Numbered from the stretch's first letter, positions 19,676 to 31,000 are shown. The stretch is 64,000 nucleotides of DNA from Pyropia yezoensis (GCA_009829735.1 CM020618.1:769196-833195); one strand, 5' to 3'. Numbers and translations: made by a program. The notes: generated by a model not told the origin, from the letters alone.

Positions 19676-21758
19676 TGTGACGCCCGTCGCTAGCGTGGGG
19701 GGGCGCCGCGGGCCCAGACCGCGGGGGCGCGGCGGGCAGCACAGCAGGCGCGGAAGGCACCGTGGCCGGCAGGTCGGCGGGGGCGGCCGGCATAGCCGCC
19801 GTACACGCCGCCGCCAGCGGGGGGGGCACAAGCCCCGCGCCGGTGGCGGTGGTGGTGCATGCGGGGGCCACCGCGGCAGCAGGGGCCGGCCCGACCGGCG
19901 ACACCGCCGATGGGGCGGTGTCGTCGGCCGGGACGACGTCCATGGCCGCGGCGCCCCCGTCGGGCGCAGGCGCCGTGGGCCACGGGGTGGTGGCGGCTGC
20001 CGCCGGGTCAGCGGCGCCGCTGGGGGCGTCGGCCGGCACCGAGGGCGGCACCGGAGCCGTCTCCGCGGCGGCCGGTTGGGCAGCCGCGGGCGGGGTGGGG
20101 GTGGGCCGGAAAGCCGGCTGCACGCCCCCCGCCCCGCCAGCCGGCCGGCGCGCCGTGCCCTCCCTGCGGCGGCGGGGGCGCTGGGGCACCCCTGGCCGGG
20201 CGCCCGCCTCCGTCCGGCGGCGCTTGCGCGCCGGCGGCCGCGGGTCGGCATCGCCATCCGACCCCCCGCCGCGGGAGCCCGCGGCCGCGGCCGGGCAACC
20301 GTCCGCCGGCAGCGGCGTCAGCGCCGCCGCCATCGTGGCGGCGGCCAGCGGCAGCGGGATCGCCGCGGGCGGGGGCGGCAGGGGGGCCGGCGAGGGCACG
20401 GCCGCACTGCTCTCCGCCGCAGCAGGCGCGCTGGCGTCGGCGGGCGCAGCCGCACCGGCCGGCGGGGCCGCCACGACACCCTCCATGGCGTCACCCGACG
20501 CCATGGGGGTGGGGGTGGTGGGCCGCGCAGAAGGCGCATCGGCGGGGGGGGGGGCCACCCCACTGGGGGCTGCGCCGCTGGGCGGGGGGGCACTGGGGGC
20601 CGCACTGTCGTCAACCCCCTCCACCCCCTCCATGGGGGCCGGCGTCGCCCCGCCCTCCCCCGACGCGGGCGCGGCCGCAGGCGCGGTGGCCGCCGCGGCA
20701 CGGGCCGCCCGGCGGCGCCGAGACCGCGCACGCGTGCGGCCGTTGGCGGTGGCGGCGGCCGCCGAGCCGGCGGCCCCGCCCGTGGTGGGGGGGGGCACGT
20801 CCGCCGCGGGCGAGAGCCCAGGGGCGGCAGACGGCCCATCAGAGGGCGGGCTTGGGGCCCCCCCCCCAGCGAAATCGCCCCCCCCTGCAGCGGCGTCGCC
20901 GGCATCCGCCGGCGACGCGGGCGGCACAGCCGGCGGCAAGGGCGCCACAGCGGGCGTGGCCCCCGGGCGCACCGCCCCGGCGGGCGTGGCCGCCCCCTCG
21001 TCGTGCGCCGCGAGCGCGCCCTCAATGTGGGCGCGCAGCGACGCCCGAAGGAGGGGGGGCATGGCCGGCCGCTGGGCCAGCTGCACCAGCTTGGCGGCCA
21101 GGCGACGGCGGCAAAAATCCGCCGCCACGCCCGCCGCGTCGGCCGCCGACAGCCCCTCCCGGCGGCGCGACCCGAGGAGCTTGGCGCTCCACGGGTCGGC
21201 GCCGGGCAGCAGGCGCAGCACCGCCGTGGCGGGGCCCGCCCGCACCGCGGCCCGAAAAGCGTCGGCCGCGGTGGCCACGACGGTCACCGCGGCGGTCGAC
21301 CCAAACCGGTCGACGTCCGCCACGTGGCGGACGTCGACCCCGGTCAGGTCCGCCACCGCCGCGCGCAGGCGGTGGGCGCGGGCGTCACGTGACACCCCCG
21401 AGACATAGATGGTCTCGAGGGGCACGGCCAGCGCCCGCCGCGGGCGCCAGCGGGTGAGCTCGGCGGCGGCGGCGGCAGCGCGCGCAGTTGCGTCGGTGGC
21501 GGGGGGCAAGGCAATGCCCGCCGCCCCGGCCACCGTCGCACCCGGCGCACCACCCCCAGACCCGCCGCCGGCACCACCCAGTCCGCCACCGCCACCCCCA
21601 CCGCCCCCGTCTCCACGCACAGCCGCCCCACCAGCACGGCCACGGCCCGCACCACGCCCACCAGCAGCCCCCCCACCACGCGCACCACCGCCCACAGGAG
21701 CGCCGTCAGCACCACCCCGCCCACCAGCAACCCCCCCACCACGCGCACCACCCCCCAC
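19668..21758 (-). CDS. LINE ORF1 (unit B), RRM-like domain
   Basis: A 696-codon frame ends at TGA 19668, sharing ATGAGTGA with the ORF2 start. Residues ~112-185 look like an RNA-recognition fold: strand LETIYVSGV, helix ARAHRLRAAVADLTG, strand pair around VRHVADVDRFGSTAAVTVVA, helix ADAFRAAVRAG. A basic stretch (KLLGSRRREGL) and a helical segment follow. The rest is long Ala/Pro-rich low complexity. By analogy with other LINEs ORF1 would bind element RNA. The true start is uncertain: the first ~95 codons are Gly-rich and may not be translated. Two-ORF layout is unusual for a restriction-endonuclease LINE. Confidence 0.65.
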   Translation of the reverse strand: MGGGARGGGVAGGRGGADGAPVGGGARGGGAAGGRGAGRGRAGGAAVRGDGGGGGGGGGLGGAGGGSGGGAPGATVAGAAGIALPPATDATARAAAAAAELTRWRPRRALAVPLETIYVSGVSRDARAHRLRAAVADLTGVDVRHVADVDRFGSTAAVTVVATAADAFRAAVRAGPATAVLRLLPGADPWSAKLLGSRRREGLSAADAAGVAADFCRRRLAAKLVQLAQRPAMPPLLRASLRAHIEGALAAHDEGAATPAGAVRPGATPAVAPLPPAVPPASPADAGDAAAGGGDFAGGGAPSPPSDGPSAAPGLSPAADVPPPTTGGAAGSAAAATANGRTRARSRRRRAARAAAATAPAAAPASGEGGATPAPMEGVEGVDDSAAPSAPPPSGAAPSGVAPPPADAPSARPTTPTPMASGDAMEGVVAAPPAGAAAPADASAPAAAESSAAVPSPAPLPPPPAAIPLPLAAATMAAALTPLPADGCPAAAAGSRGGGSDGDADPRPPARKRRRTEAGARPGVPQRPRRRREGTARRPAGGAGGVQPAFRPTPTPPAAAQPAAAETAPVPPSVPADAPSGAADPAAAATTPWPTAPAPDGGAAAMDVVPADDTAPSAVSPVGPAPAAAVAPACTTTATGAGLVPPPLAAACTAAMPAAPADLPATVPSAPAVLPAAPPRSGPAAPPHASDGRHNE

Positions 21759-22708
21759 AGGAGCGCCGCCAGCACCCCCAGGAAGAAAACCTTGACCACC
21801 AGCAGCCGCTCCCTCAGGACCGCCAGCACGGGGGGGAGCAGGGGGTGATACTCCCCCCCCCCCACCCCGCGCCCGCCCTGGCCTTGATCACCTTGAGGAT
21901 GTACCGGTAGATGCCCGCTGCCGCCACCGAGTCCCGCTGCCGCACCACCTTCTCCAACCGCACCGCCCGCAACAGCCCCAGCAGCACCACCCCCACCACC
22001 ACCAGCACGCACACCACGGCCAGACCCACCAGCCCCCCCCCCCCCAGAAGCCGGACCCCCACCAGCAGCAACCGGGCCGCCACCACCAGCACCCCCGCGG
22101 CCGAGGACGGCCGACGCCGCGACGCCCCGCCCAGCAGCCCCAGCAGCCGCAACCGCCGCCCAGCTGCGACCCGCCCCACCCGAGGGCCGCACAGAAGAAC
22201 CCCCGGCCGCAGCCGGGGCGCCAGCCACCGAGGAAGCCGCCGCGAGGGCCCCACAGGCAGAAAGGAGAGCAGAGGGGGACCGCCCACCAGCGGCATCCGC
22301 CCCCCCACCGCCGCGCCCAACCGGCCCCACCGGCGCCACCGCGCACGAAAGGGTAGAGGGGGGCGGGGCCGAGCCAGCCCCGCCGCCCCCGGAGGATAAG
22401 CTCCTCTGGGGCGCCCCCAGGGGAGCGCCCAACACCGACGCTTCACCCCCCCCGGAAGCGCCCACCCCCGAAAACGGCGCAGAAGCGCGCGCCAGAACCG
22501 AAAGATCAGGTGGCGACACCCGGTTTTCACCAGATGCCGCCACCTGATTGGCCCATAATTGGGCAAAAACCGCCGTCAGTAATTCGGACCGGCGCCGAAA
22601 ATTCGTTTTCGACGCCGGCCCGACCGCGACGTCGACAACGGCGTCCACGCCGCGCACCACCGACACCAAAACGTCCCGATCCAGCCCCATACCGCCCCGA
22701 GCGACCAA
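21344..22708 (-). CDS. LINE 5' ORF with hydrophobic segments (uncertain)
   Basis: A frame starts at ATG 22708 with a plausible N-terminus (DRDVLVSVVRGVDAVVDV, then FRRRSELLTAVFAQLWANQV). It continues through Ala/Gly-rich sequence to strings of Val/Leu (LLWGVVRVVGGLLVG repeated twice near 21.65-21.75 kb). In a neighbouring frame, at 21.9-22.1 kb, GLVGLAVVCVLVVVGVVLL looks like a membrane helix, followed by GIYRYILKVIKARAG. The same DNA lies in units A and B. It could be an extra membrane-protein ORF of the element, or an artefact of G-rich DNA read in GTG/CTG frames. I cannot decide the frame. Confidence 0.35.
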   Translation of the reverse strand: MVARGGMGLDRDVLVSVVRGVDAVVDVAVGPASKTNFRRRSELLTAVFAQLWANQVAASGENRVSPPDLSVLARASAPFSGVGASGGGEASVLGAPLGAPQRSLSSGGGGAGSAPPPSTLSCAVAPVGPVGRGGGGADAAGGRSPSALLSACGALAAASSVAGAPAAAGGSSVRPSGGAGRSWAAVAAAGAAGRGVAASAVLGRGGAGGGGPVAAGGGPASGGGGAGGSGRGVRAGGGGGGAAGAVAGGAVGEGGAAAGLGGGSGHLPVHPQGDQGQGGRGVGGGEYHPLLPPVLAVLRERLLVVKVFFLGVLAALLWGVVRVVGGLLVGGVVLTALLWAVVRVVGGLLVGVVRAVAVLVGRLCVETGAVGVAVADWVVPAAGLGVVRRVRRWPGRRALPCPPPPTQLRALPPPPPSSPAGARGGRWPCPSRPSMSRGCHVTPAPTACARRWRT

Positions 22709-22745
22709 ACCAAAGCGGTGGGGGGGTGAACCTCACCCCCCCACA

Positions 22746-22798
22746 CCGCTAGGTCGTCAAGAAACCGTCAAAAACGACCCGCTAGGTCGTCAAGAAAC
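22746..22798 (+). repeat. Unit junction: 20-mer repeated, second copy
   Basis: Same pair of CCGCTAGGTCGTCAAGAAAC copies (22746-22765 and 22779-22798) as at 14902-14954, exactly 7,844 bp away. It lies between the tail of unit C and the start of unit B. Confidence 0.8.
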
Positions 22799-22815
22799 AT
22801 CCAAAAACGAACGTC

Positions 22816-22894
22816 TAACGGAGAAGGGGCTCGAACCCTTGACTTTCGTTCCTAACTACTACCGAGGATCAACTCCTCCTGACTAGGTCCCACT
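22816..22894 (-). other. tRNA-like 3' tail of LINE unit C
   Basis: Identical to the unit B tail: T arm at 22824-22840, B-box match, acceptor-like CTCCGTTA and T5 at 22803-22807. It directly precedes the 5' end of unit B on the minus strand. Confidence 0.6.
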
Positions 22895-22895
22895 A

Positions 22896-25800
22896 TTACT
22901 CACCAATTGAAACCCCCACGCTCTCACACCCCAAGGGACCCTCCAAACCCATCCCAGCCGGGTCCTCCACCCCAAAGCACCGAGCGTACCCATCGGCCAC
23001 GGCACGGGCGTTGGACCGCCACAGCGCCACCGAGATGGCGCTGCGCAGTCGCGCCCGTGCCGTGGCCAGGCGGGGACCCCCAAAGGTGTCCCGCAGCCAC
23101 GCCGCAGTGGCGGGCCCAACCCGCCCGTACACCTCCCACACCAGTGGGGTAAAGACGTGCGCGGGCGGGCCAGCGGGGAGGGCGCGGGCGTAGCGCCCCA
23201 CCTTGACGCCCTCCCGCGTCTCGGCCGCCACGGGCGCCAGCGGGGTGCCAGCCACCCGCGGCGCCAGCACAGACGAAAAGGAGGACGCCACAGAGACGTC
23301 CCCCCAGGTCACCTCCCCCCCCCCCACGCGGGTGGCCCGGAAGTCAGGGCGGAGGGAGGCGCGGGAGGTGTCCAAACCCACCTCCACCACCACCTCCCCC
23401 CACCCCTCCGCCCGGCGCAGCGCCCCCGCTACAAGGTGCACCACGTGGTGGTGCAACCGCGTGTGGCGGGGGCGCTGCTCGGGGCAGGCCGACAAAAAGT
23501 GGCGCCCCGCGGCATCCGCGGCCGCCCCACAGCGGCAGCGGGCGGCCGGCGGCGACGACCGCGGCGCCACGCCGAGCCACAGACGCACAGCCGTGCGCAT
23601 CGCCACCCCCGGGATGGCCGTCCCATCCAGCCCGGGGGTGGGCAGCGCCGACAGCCAGGCGGCGGCGCCATGCCCCTGGCACGCCGCCATGCCCGCGCGC
23701 TGCCAGAGCGAAAGCTCGGCGTAGGTGCGCGCGCGGGCGGCGGCGTGCGCAGGCAGCGACAGGTCCCGCTGGGACGCCCGGACGTCCCCCCCCCCCAGCA
23801 GCCCCCGCCACGACAGTGGCACGTGCGGCGCCGGCCGTGTAGGCCGTCGGCCGGTGTCCCAGGGGTGGCACCGGCGCCGCACAGGGGGGCGAGAGGGGAG
23901 GGGGGGCGGGCGGGGGGAGCCAGCGGGTCGCCGCCGCTACGGGCGGGCGCGCGCGGCGCGGGCCGCGGACGCACCCACAGCACGCCGCTGGTGGGGGCGG
24001 CACAGTGGGCCTGCTGGGCTGCAAGCAGCTCCAGCAGGCCCCCACACAGCTTCGAGGACGCCGCCGTCGGCGGCGGCGGGCGGGACGAGAGCAGCGGCGG
24101 GGGGGTGGGGGGAGGAGGTGGACTCGCCGGCACGACCCACTCAAACTCCACCGCCTCCCCATCGGGGCCCCACCCCCACCAGCGCTCGTGCGGGGCGACC
24201 TCGGCGCGGGGGCGGACGCCCGCCGGACGCGCGGGGGCCCCAGGCGCGGCGGCGCAAGCTCCACGAGCTGGGGTGGAGGGGGTGTGCGCCGGTGGCCGCG
24301 CGGGGGGGCGCAGCGGCGCGCGGGCGGCCGGCCGCGGCGGCGGCCGGCGGGGCGGGGGGTCGAACAGGTGGCGTCCCAGAGGAGCCCCCCCCCCCCGCCA
24401 CCGCCCACTGGTCGTTGTGGCGCTGCGTCGCTTCGTCACCCCCCCCACCACGCCCCCCGGGCGTCGGACAGCGGGGCGGGGCTGCGCAGGGCGGGGGGGA
24501 GCTCCCCCGCCGGGCTGGCACGGCGTCACGACGCCGCCGTCCGCCGCTGCCACCGGCAACCGCAGCAGGTCGTCGCGGATGGCGGCGAGGGCGGGGGAGT
24601 AGGCGGCGCCGGCGCGCAGGGCGTCCACCCAGGACGCCAGCGCCGCCGCCGGCAGCACACGCGCCCTCCCCCCAATACCCAGCCCCCCCATGGCCGGGGG
24701 CAGCGCCGCGCGATCCGCCACCGCCGTCCGCGTCGCGGCGCTGTCCCGCGCGTCGCACAGCGCGGACAGCACCACCCGCTGCGCGTCCCGGTCGACGGCC
24801 CCCGCCAGGCGGGCGCCCCACACCAGCGGCAGGGCGCGAAGCCAGTAGTTGGCTCGCGGGCCCGCACACAGGCGCAGCAGCAGCAGCTGCCCCTGCAGCT
24901 CAGCCGCAGGAAGTGCCGCGATGGCGGCGAACAGACGGCCGTGGTCGGCGGCGAGGGCATCCACCCCCGCCGCCACGTGGGCGTCGCTGCCGAGGGGGAC
25001 AGAGAACTGCGTCACCCCCTCGGCCGCCCACGTCGCCGGCCACCCCGCCGGCGCAGGCAGCCCAGCCGGCGACCAGCCAGCACACTTGGCTGGCGCCAGC
25101 TCGGCGTCGACCGCCCGGCCCAGGCGGTCGGCGTCGGCGAGCGCGGCAGGGAGGGAGGCGGGCGGGCCAACCACGACCACGTCGTCGTGGAAGGCCCGCA
25201 CCAGCAGGTCGGGGTGGGCGGCAGCGAGCCGGCGCAGCACCAGCCACAGCGCGGCGGCGTGGAGCAGCGGGCCTAGCGGGTCACCCTGCTGGGCGCCCCG
25301 CTCGGCCTGCAGCACCAGCCGCCGCGGCGCGGCCAGCACCGCCCGGCCCGCGTCGCGTTCTTCCCCCCACTCCCCACCTGCTGCGCCGTCGGCCGCTCCC
25401 ACCCCAGCACAGCCAGCCCCCCGCGCGCCACGTCGCGCTCGCCACCGCCGCCCTCCGCCGTCCCGCCGTCGGCGCCTCCGGGCGCCCAGCCGTAGACAGG
25501 CGGCGCCGCCCCCCCCCCCTCCCCCCCATAGACCCACTCGAGGTAGGGGGACAGGACGGGGAGGGCCCGCGACAGCACCGCCCACGCGGCCGCACGCGAC
25601 ACGAGGTTGAACGCGTTCCGGAAGTCGAGCTGGAGGAGGGCGTGATGGGGGTGGAGAGCGAGGTGGGCCTCCAGCTCGTGGAGCATCCGCTCACACGCGC
25701 TGGAGACCCCCACCCCCATCTGCAGCGGCGCAAAAAGGCGCCGCCGCAGCCCCCCGCACCGACCGCGCCAGCGCCGCGGCGACGAGCTTGCGCAGCGTCT

Positions 25801-26865
25801 CCGGCATGCCAATCGGTCGGAGACCCGGCAGGCCGTCCGCCTGCACGGCGCCCGGCTTGGTCAAGAGACCAGGTCGGCGCCGGCCAGCGCGCGGCGTGGC
25901 GACGGCCGGCACCCGCGGCAGGGCGGGGCCGCCGGCCAGCAGGAGGAGCACCTCGACGAGGGCGTCCTGGCCATCCGCGGCCAGGGCCCACAGGTGCTCC
26001 ACCCCGCAGGCCGGACGGCCCCGGCGACTTGCCGGGGCCGGCCGAGCGGATGGCCGCCTCCACCGCCGCCCGAGACAGCGCGGCGGGCGCGGGGGACGCC
26101 GCGGCGGCCGCCTCCGCCGCCTCCAGGTCGGCGGGGAAAGCGGCCGCCACAGAAGCGGGCGTCGCCAGCCCTGGCGCGGCGCGCGCAAACAGGGCGCACG
26201 CCTTGCGCCACACCGCCGGCGACTTGGGCGCCGGCGGCTCGGCGAGGAGGGAGCGGGCGGCGGCGCTCAGCCGGCCGCTGCGCAGCTGGCGGAGCGCCCG
26301 GCGCTGCGCAGCGGTCAGGCGCGGCGCGCTGCGAGCCCCGCTGTCGGTGGCTGGCGGCACGGCGGGCCGCTCCGCTGGGCGCTGGGCAGGGGCGCCGGGA
26401 CCACCGCCCCCCCCCGCAGGCGGCCGCCAGATGCCGGCGTCGCGGTCGGCCAGCGCGCCGGCAAAGTCTCCCTCCAGGAGCGCCGCCGCGCGAGCGGCAA
26501 GCGACAGGGCCGGGGGGGGGTCGCCGCCGGCGCGCCGGTCGGCCACCCGAACCGGCACGTGCAGGGCCAGCGAGGGGAGGGTGAGCAGCCACAGCCACGC
26601 CTGGCGCTGGGTGGGCTCATGCCACACCCAGTCCAGGGCGTCGGCAAAAAGCCGACGCCACGCGCCCGCCAGCGCCGCGGGCACGTGCGCAGCCGTGCGG
26701 GCGCCAGACGCCACCAGGACCGGCCACGCCGCGTCGGTGGGCGCGGCGGCGCGCAGAAACGCCGACCGCGCCCGCACCCACGCGGCGTGGTTTACCGCAA
26801 AAAGCGTGGCGGCGGCGCCCGTCACCGCGGCCGAAGCAGGAGCCGCAGCCGCCGCTGCCGCCGTC
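22896..26865 (-). pseudogene. LINE ORF2 (unit C), partial
   Basis: Closely matches unit B ORF2 from the alanine-rich region before the RT to the end. It has the same RT motifs (FRNAFN, GAQQGDPLGP, FHDD) and endonuclease motifs (RPDF, DVSV). The N-terminal zinc fingers are lost in the gap at 26866. It shares both -1 frame changes with unit B. It also has several extra one-base differences around 25.74-26.01 kb (for example GCAAAAAGGCG for GCAAAAAGCG at about 25737), so its frame is more disturbed. Substitutions cluster around 24.7-25.0 kb, which argues that this is a genuine second unit and not an assembly echo. Confidence 0.85.
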
Positions 26866-27365
26866 NNNNNNNNNNNNNNNNNNNNNNNNNNNNNNNNNNN
26901 NNNNNNNNNNNNNNNNNNNNNNNNNNNNNNNNNNNNNNNNNNNNNNNNNNNNNNNNNNNNNNNNNNNNNNNNNNNNNNNNNNNNNNNNNNNNNNNNNNNN
27001 NNNNNNNNNNNNNNNNNNNNNNNNNNNNNNNNNNNNNNNNNNNNNNNNNNNNNNNNNNNNNNNNNNNNNNNNNNNNNNNNNNNNNNNNNNNNNNNNNNNN
27101 NNNNNNNNNNNNNNNNNNNNNNNNNNNNNNNNNNNNNNNNNNNNNNNNNNNNNNNNNNNNNNNNNNNNNNNNNNNNNNNNNNNNNNNNNNNNNNNNNNNN
27201 NNNNNNNNNNNNNNNNNNNNNNNNNNNNNNNNNNNNNNNNNNNNNNNNNNNNNNNNNNNNNNNNNNNNNNNNNNNNNNNNNNNNNNNNNNNNNNNNNNNN
27301 NNNNNNNNNNNNNNNNNNNNNNNNNNNNNNNNNNNNNNNNNNNNNNNNNNNNNNNNNNNNNNNNN
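26866..27365. other. Assembly gap, 500 N
   Basis: Fixed-size gap between LINE unit C and family B copy 2. No sequence links the two sides. Confidence 0.99.
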
Positions 27366-27912
27366 AGAACACAATGATATCGTCTAGGTACACGAGACAG
27401 ATCTGCCACCGTACTCCGGCCAGAATCATGTCCATAGCGCGCTGGAAAGTTGCCGGCGCGTTACACAGGCCAAACGGTAGGCGCTTGCACTGGTAGGTAC
27501 CACAGTGACAGTAAAGGTAGTTTTTATGCCTGTCCTCCGGGGCAATGGGAATTTGCCAGTACCCCGCGTTACAGTCCAGGGTAGAGGAACACGTTTGCCT
27601 CCCCCAGAGAGTCCAGACAGTCATCCATCCGAGGTAGGGGATAACTATCCTTCACCGTGCTCTCGTTGAGCTTACGGTAGTCGATACAGAACCGGGGGTC
27701 CCATCAACTTTGGGGACGATCACCACCGGACTCGCCCACTCGGCGTTGCTGGCCTCGATCACATCGAGGGCCTCCATGCGAGCAACTTGCTCCTTAACGA
27801 GGGCCCTTGAACGGGGTCCCCCCCTATACGGTTGTTGGCGTATAGGGGGCGCACCGGGTTTCAACTCGATCCGGTGTTGGTAGCTCTCATGAGTCCCAAT
27901 TGACCATCCCAC
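27366..27912 (-). pseudogene. pol: Family B reverse transcriptase, N-terminal half
   Basis: Readable motifs are [69 protein letters not shown] and VYLDDIIVF. They cover the fingers and the catalytic palm of a Ty3/gypsy RT. Part of this stretch duplicates 13155-13525. Confidence 0.85.
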
Positions 27913-28386
27913 AACTTGTGATATTGGTCCAAGAGGCGTTCAACTTGAACCCTCAACCTGGGTGGAACACCCTCCATGTTTACCTGGGGCCGAGGAGAGG
28001 CGGCCGACTTGGCTTGATGCTTCTCCTTTCCGGACTGCGGGTCGCTACTTGCGCCCGCGCTGAGGGTGACCGCTACTACCGGTCCCTCGTGTTGGTCGAT
28101 ATAGCCGAACTTGGCCCCCGACTTGAAGAACTTGGGCGACGAGCTCAGGTTCATCACCTGGATCCTCCACGGGACTCCGGCTTTGGAGTCCATCGTGCCA
28201 AGGGCAACATGCACTTGGTGCTTGCGAGCAAGACGGGGGTTAGGGTGCACCAACCCGTTCCCCGCATAATCAGTTACAACATCCACGTGCGCCACCGAGT
28301 TGGGGGCAACATGACTTTACGGGCTAAACGCAGAGTAGCAGTAAACCCTTCCCTCACAGAACAAACAGGCTTCGACTGTGAAACTG

Positions 28387-28955
28387 TCACAGGAGCCACA
28401 GACTTTCCCTTACCAAGGATGGGGATAGTCTCCCATTCATCAACTTGACCCAGTACTCAGGGCCACAAATCAAAGGCACTTGTGTTACGACATAAGGGGT
28501 ACCCAGAAGCAGGGGTACCGATATATTCTCAACTACACCATAGGTCACGTCGACCTCATGGGTCCCCAACCGAGTTGGTAGGGTCACGGCACCAACGATG
28601 GGAAGTACCCCACCATTGATATCGATCAGATGGTCAGCTTTAGACTTCCAGCGTTGGAGCCTCATCCCCTTTGGTAATAGCGACTTGCGTATCAAGGAGG
28701 CTCCTGACCCGGTATCAAGTACGATACGGACACAACAGGCGCGGCCGGGGCAAGTTGCACCCGTCCAGCCACCTGGAAGTTCTCACCCGTCAGCACCGCG
28801 ATGACCCGACGTGGGTTTACGTTCTTGGGAAGTCCCACCCGAGGTGGGCGGACTCCCTTAGGTCGCCGCAGTATCCGACACGGTTGGTTCGTCCTCTTGG
28901 CCCACTTGGCCGAGGCTGCCGTTGTGAGCTTCGGACGACCAGCTCCAACGGTCAT
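28387..28955 (-). pseudogene. Family B protease region
   Basis: Sequence typical of a retropepsin and its surroundings is readable: hydrophobic VTLPTRLGTHEVDVTYGVVE, then NISVPLLLGTPYV, the second conserved segment of the fold. It lies between the gag zinc knuckle and RT as expected. It is broken in this copy. Confidence 0.65.
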
Positions 28956-30924
28956 TCGTTTCCCGCCGACTTGGCGTCCGAATCTGAGGGCGAAGGGGAC
29001 GACGACGAGTCCGAGGACGACGTGTCCGCCCCCTCCGTCGAGGGTGTGGCGACCGCCACCACTGGTCGAGACCCACCCTCGCGGCGTGAACGCACTTCGT
29101 TCGTAGCCGACTTCTTACTCGCATTCCTAACAAGCTGTTGGATGCGTTTACTCAACTTGGGGCAATCATATGCCCAGTGACCATCGGAGTTGCAGTTCCA
29201 ACACCGATGATCAGTTCCCGGAGGGGTCTTCCCAACTGGGGAAGACGACGAGGTACCTTGGGAAGTTCCCACGGCAGCTACCACCCTCTCCTTGCGGATT
29301 CGGCGTGCCTCTCGCAACTCTCTGGCCTGGCGCGCCTCTTCCCGTTCCTTGGCCAACTCGGCCTGACGCTCCTGGCGTTGTTCCTCCCGCAACTTGCGGT
29401 AGGCCTCGCCTCTGCGGTAGGCGAACCTAGCCAACTCGGCCAGGGTCGCCCGGGCAGTGTTATGCTCCCGGGTCTCCATCCGGACTGACCAGTGGAGTCC
29501 TTCCACAAACCGACTCTTTCACCACAGCTTGTGGATGAAGAAACCCACAAAGATTGTTGAGCTTACGGGACTCGCTCCGCAAAGGACAACTCGTCCTCCG
29601 CCTCTTCCTGATGGGCTTGCGTAAACTCCTCGACTTGAGAAGCCAACGCCGCTTTCATCAACCATGGGCCCTCAACAACCAGTTGACGAGCTCCAAATAG
29701 GACGTCACCTCCCAGCGCCTCCACTTGAGGAGCTGGGCATGACGGACATAAGTTCTGTCCGCAGGTCTCCCTTCGTAAACTCCTGTAGCATGTAAAAAAG
29801 CCATGCCTTCACTTATGGCATTGTCGTCACAGGCTTTTGTGAACGACGTAGGAACTCAAAGACACGGAGGGGGGGAGTTCCATCCCACTCCGCTTTGTGC
29901 CCAAAAGAGTGAAGTGCATTCTTCTTGGCACGGCCCATGGCTCGGGCCTGGTCAGGACCATACGCCACCGACTTGTTGTGGAGGGCGTAGGTCTCACAGT
30001 CAAAGATCCTCTGGTAGACCGGGTTGGCTACCTGGATCTTGGGCGGCACCTCACGTTGAGGGAACAGCCGCTGTGGCACTGGGGTAAGTCCACCCTCAGT
30101 GCCTGTAGTCTGGTACGGCGAGCTTGGTGTAGCCGCCGGCGTTTCCGAGGGGAACTCCCCCGTGAAGGGCGTACGCCCCACCGCGTATGGTGTGGCTCCC
30201 TCGTTGGGAGTCACAGGTGTCGCCCCCAGTTCGGGGCGACCCGAGATAGGCGTGGGGAGGGATTCCCCCTGCGCCTGTGGGCTCGAAAGCCCCAATCCGG
30301 TCTGGACATTCAGGCCATCTGGCAAACTCGCTACAATCTGATTCAGGAATAGTATTCGTCATCGTGACCACCAGGTCCGGCAAAGTCTGCCGCAACACAT
30401 TGGTCGCCTCCCGACGGACAGTTCCGCGAGGAGTGGATTGACGACTCCAGTTGAGTCTCGGTCCGCCTCCGGAGTCCACCTGAGGGGTAACCACGTTCCT
30501 CAGGGGTCTCAACCGGGGGCATGGGCGCGAGCCCATCGCCGACCAACGGAGGTCCGCCGTCCTCCGAAAGCCTAGTTGGCGATGGCTCCATGCCAAAGTT
30601 GGCTCCAACCCGAGTGGAACTCGCGGGGACAGTCCTCACCCCTTGGGACGTTCCCGTTGAGTATACCACGCGGTGGCCAGACTTCGGCCCACCCACGTCA
30701 GAAGTGTCACCCGAGTGAACTCCCGACTGAGTCGGGGTGGCCTGTTGCCCGCCCGCACTTCCAGTCCTGCTGGCTTGAGGGACCTCTAGTCCCTCTGCGA
30801 CCCCAGGTAAACCCACCTGTGTCTCACCAGTATTCAAAGGCACTGAAGTACGTGCGTCACCCGTGTACTCCCCGGACGACGGGGGGTCCGAGCTAGCCAT
30901 GTTGGCTAACGATCCGTATGACAC
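28952..30924 (-). pseudogene. gag: Family B gag with zinc knuckle
   Basis: The N-terminal part is Pro/Ser/Gly-rich. The middle has a helical region (VYQRIFDCETYALHNKSVAY), and the last third is highly charged (REEQRQERQAELAKEREEAR). A CCHC zinc knuckle CWNCNSDGHWAYDC (C-x2-C-x4-H-x4-C) and a Ser/Asp-rich end follow. Gag would coat element RNA, with the knuckle as RNA-binding part. Broken, with a few breaks. Confidence 0.8.
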
Positions 30925-31000
30925 GGTCCAAGTCCACCGTTCCTCTGAGACAGAGGGCCCCCTACACCCGGGTGCACCCGGAGGTAAAGTTTACCTCTGT

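Larger units (their letters stand above)
14026..26865 (-). mobile_element. Head-to-tail LINE array, period 7,844 bp
   Basis: The contig holds one whole and two partial LINE units, all on the minus strand and directly abutting: unit C (26865 to ~22759, 3' part), unit B (~22758 to ~14915, whole) and unit A (~14914 to 14026, 5' part). Matching points such as 14864/22708, 15052/22896 and 17429/25273 are all 7,844 bp apart. Each unit has, in order, a 5' region with a hydrophobic ORF, ORF1, ORF2 (zinc fingers, RT, restriction-like endonuclease) and a tRNA-like tail. Serial insertion at the same site or unequal crossing-over could both give this. Confidence 0.88.

Noticed and set aside
17943-21392. 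A + strand ORF of 1149 codons across the LINE
   Set aside because: It is Arg/Ala/Pro low complexity and mirrors the real minus-strand ORF1 and ORF2, which carry zinc-finger and RT motifs.
23725-27387. A + strand ORF of 1220 codons
   Set aside because: Shadow of LINE ORF2 unit C and partly made of gap N.
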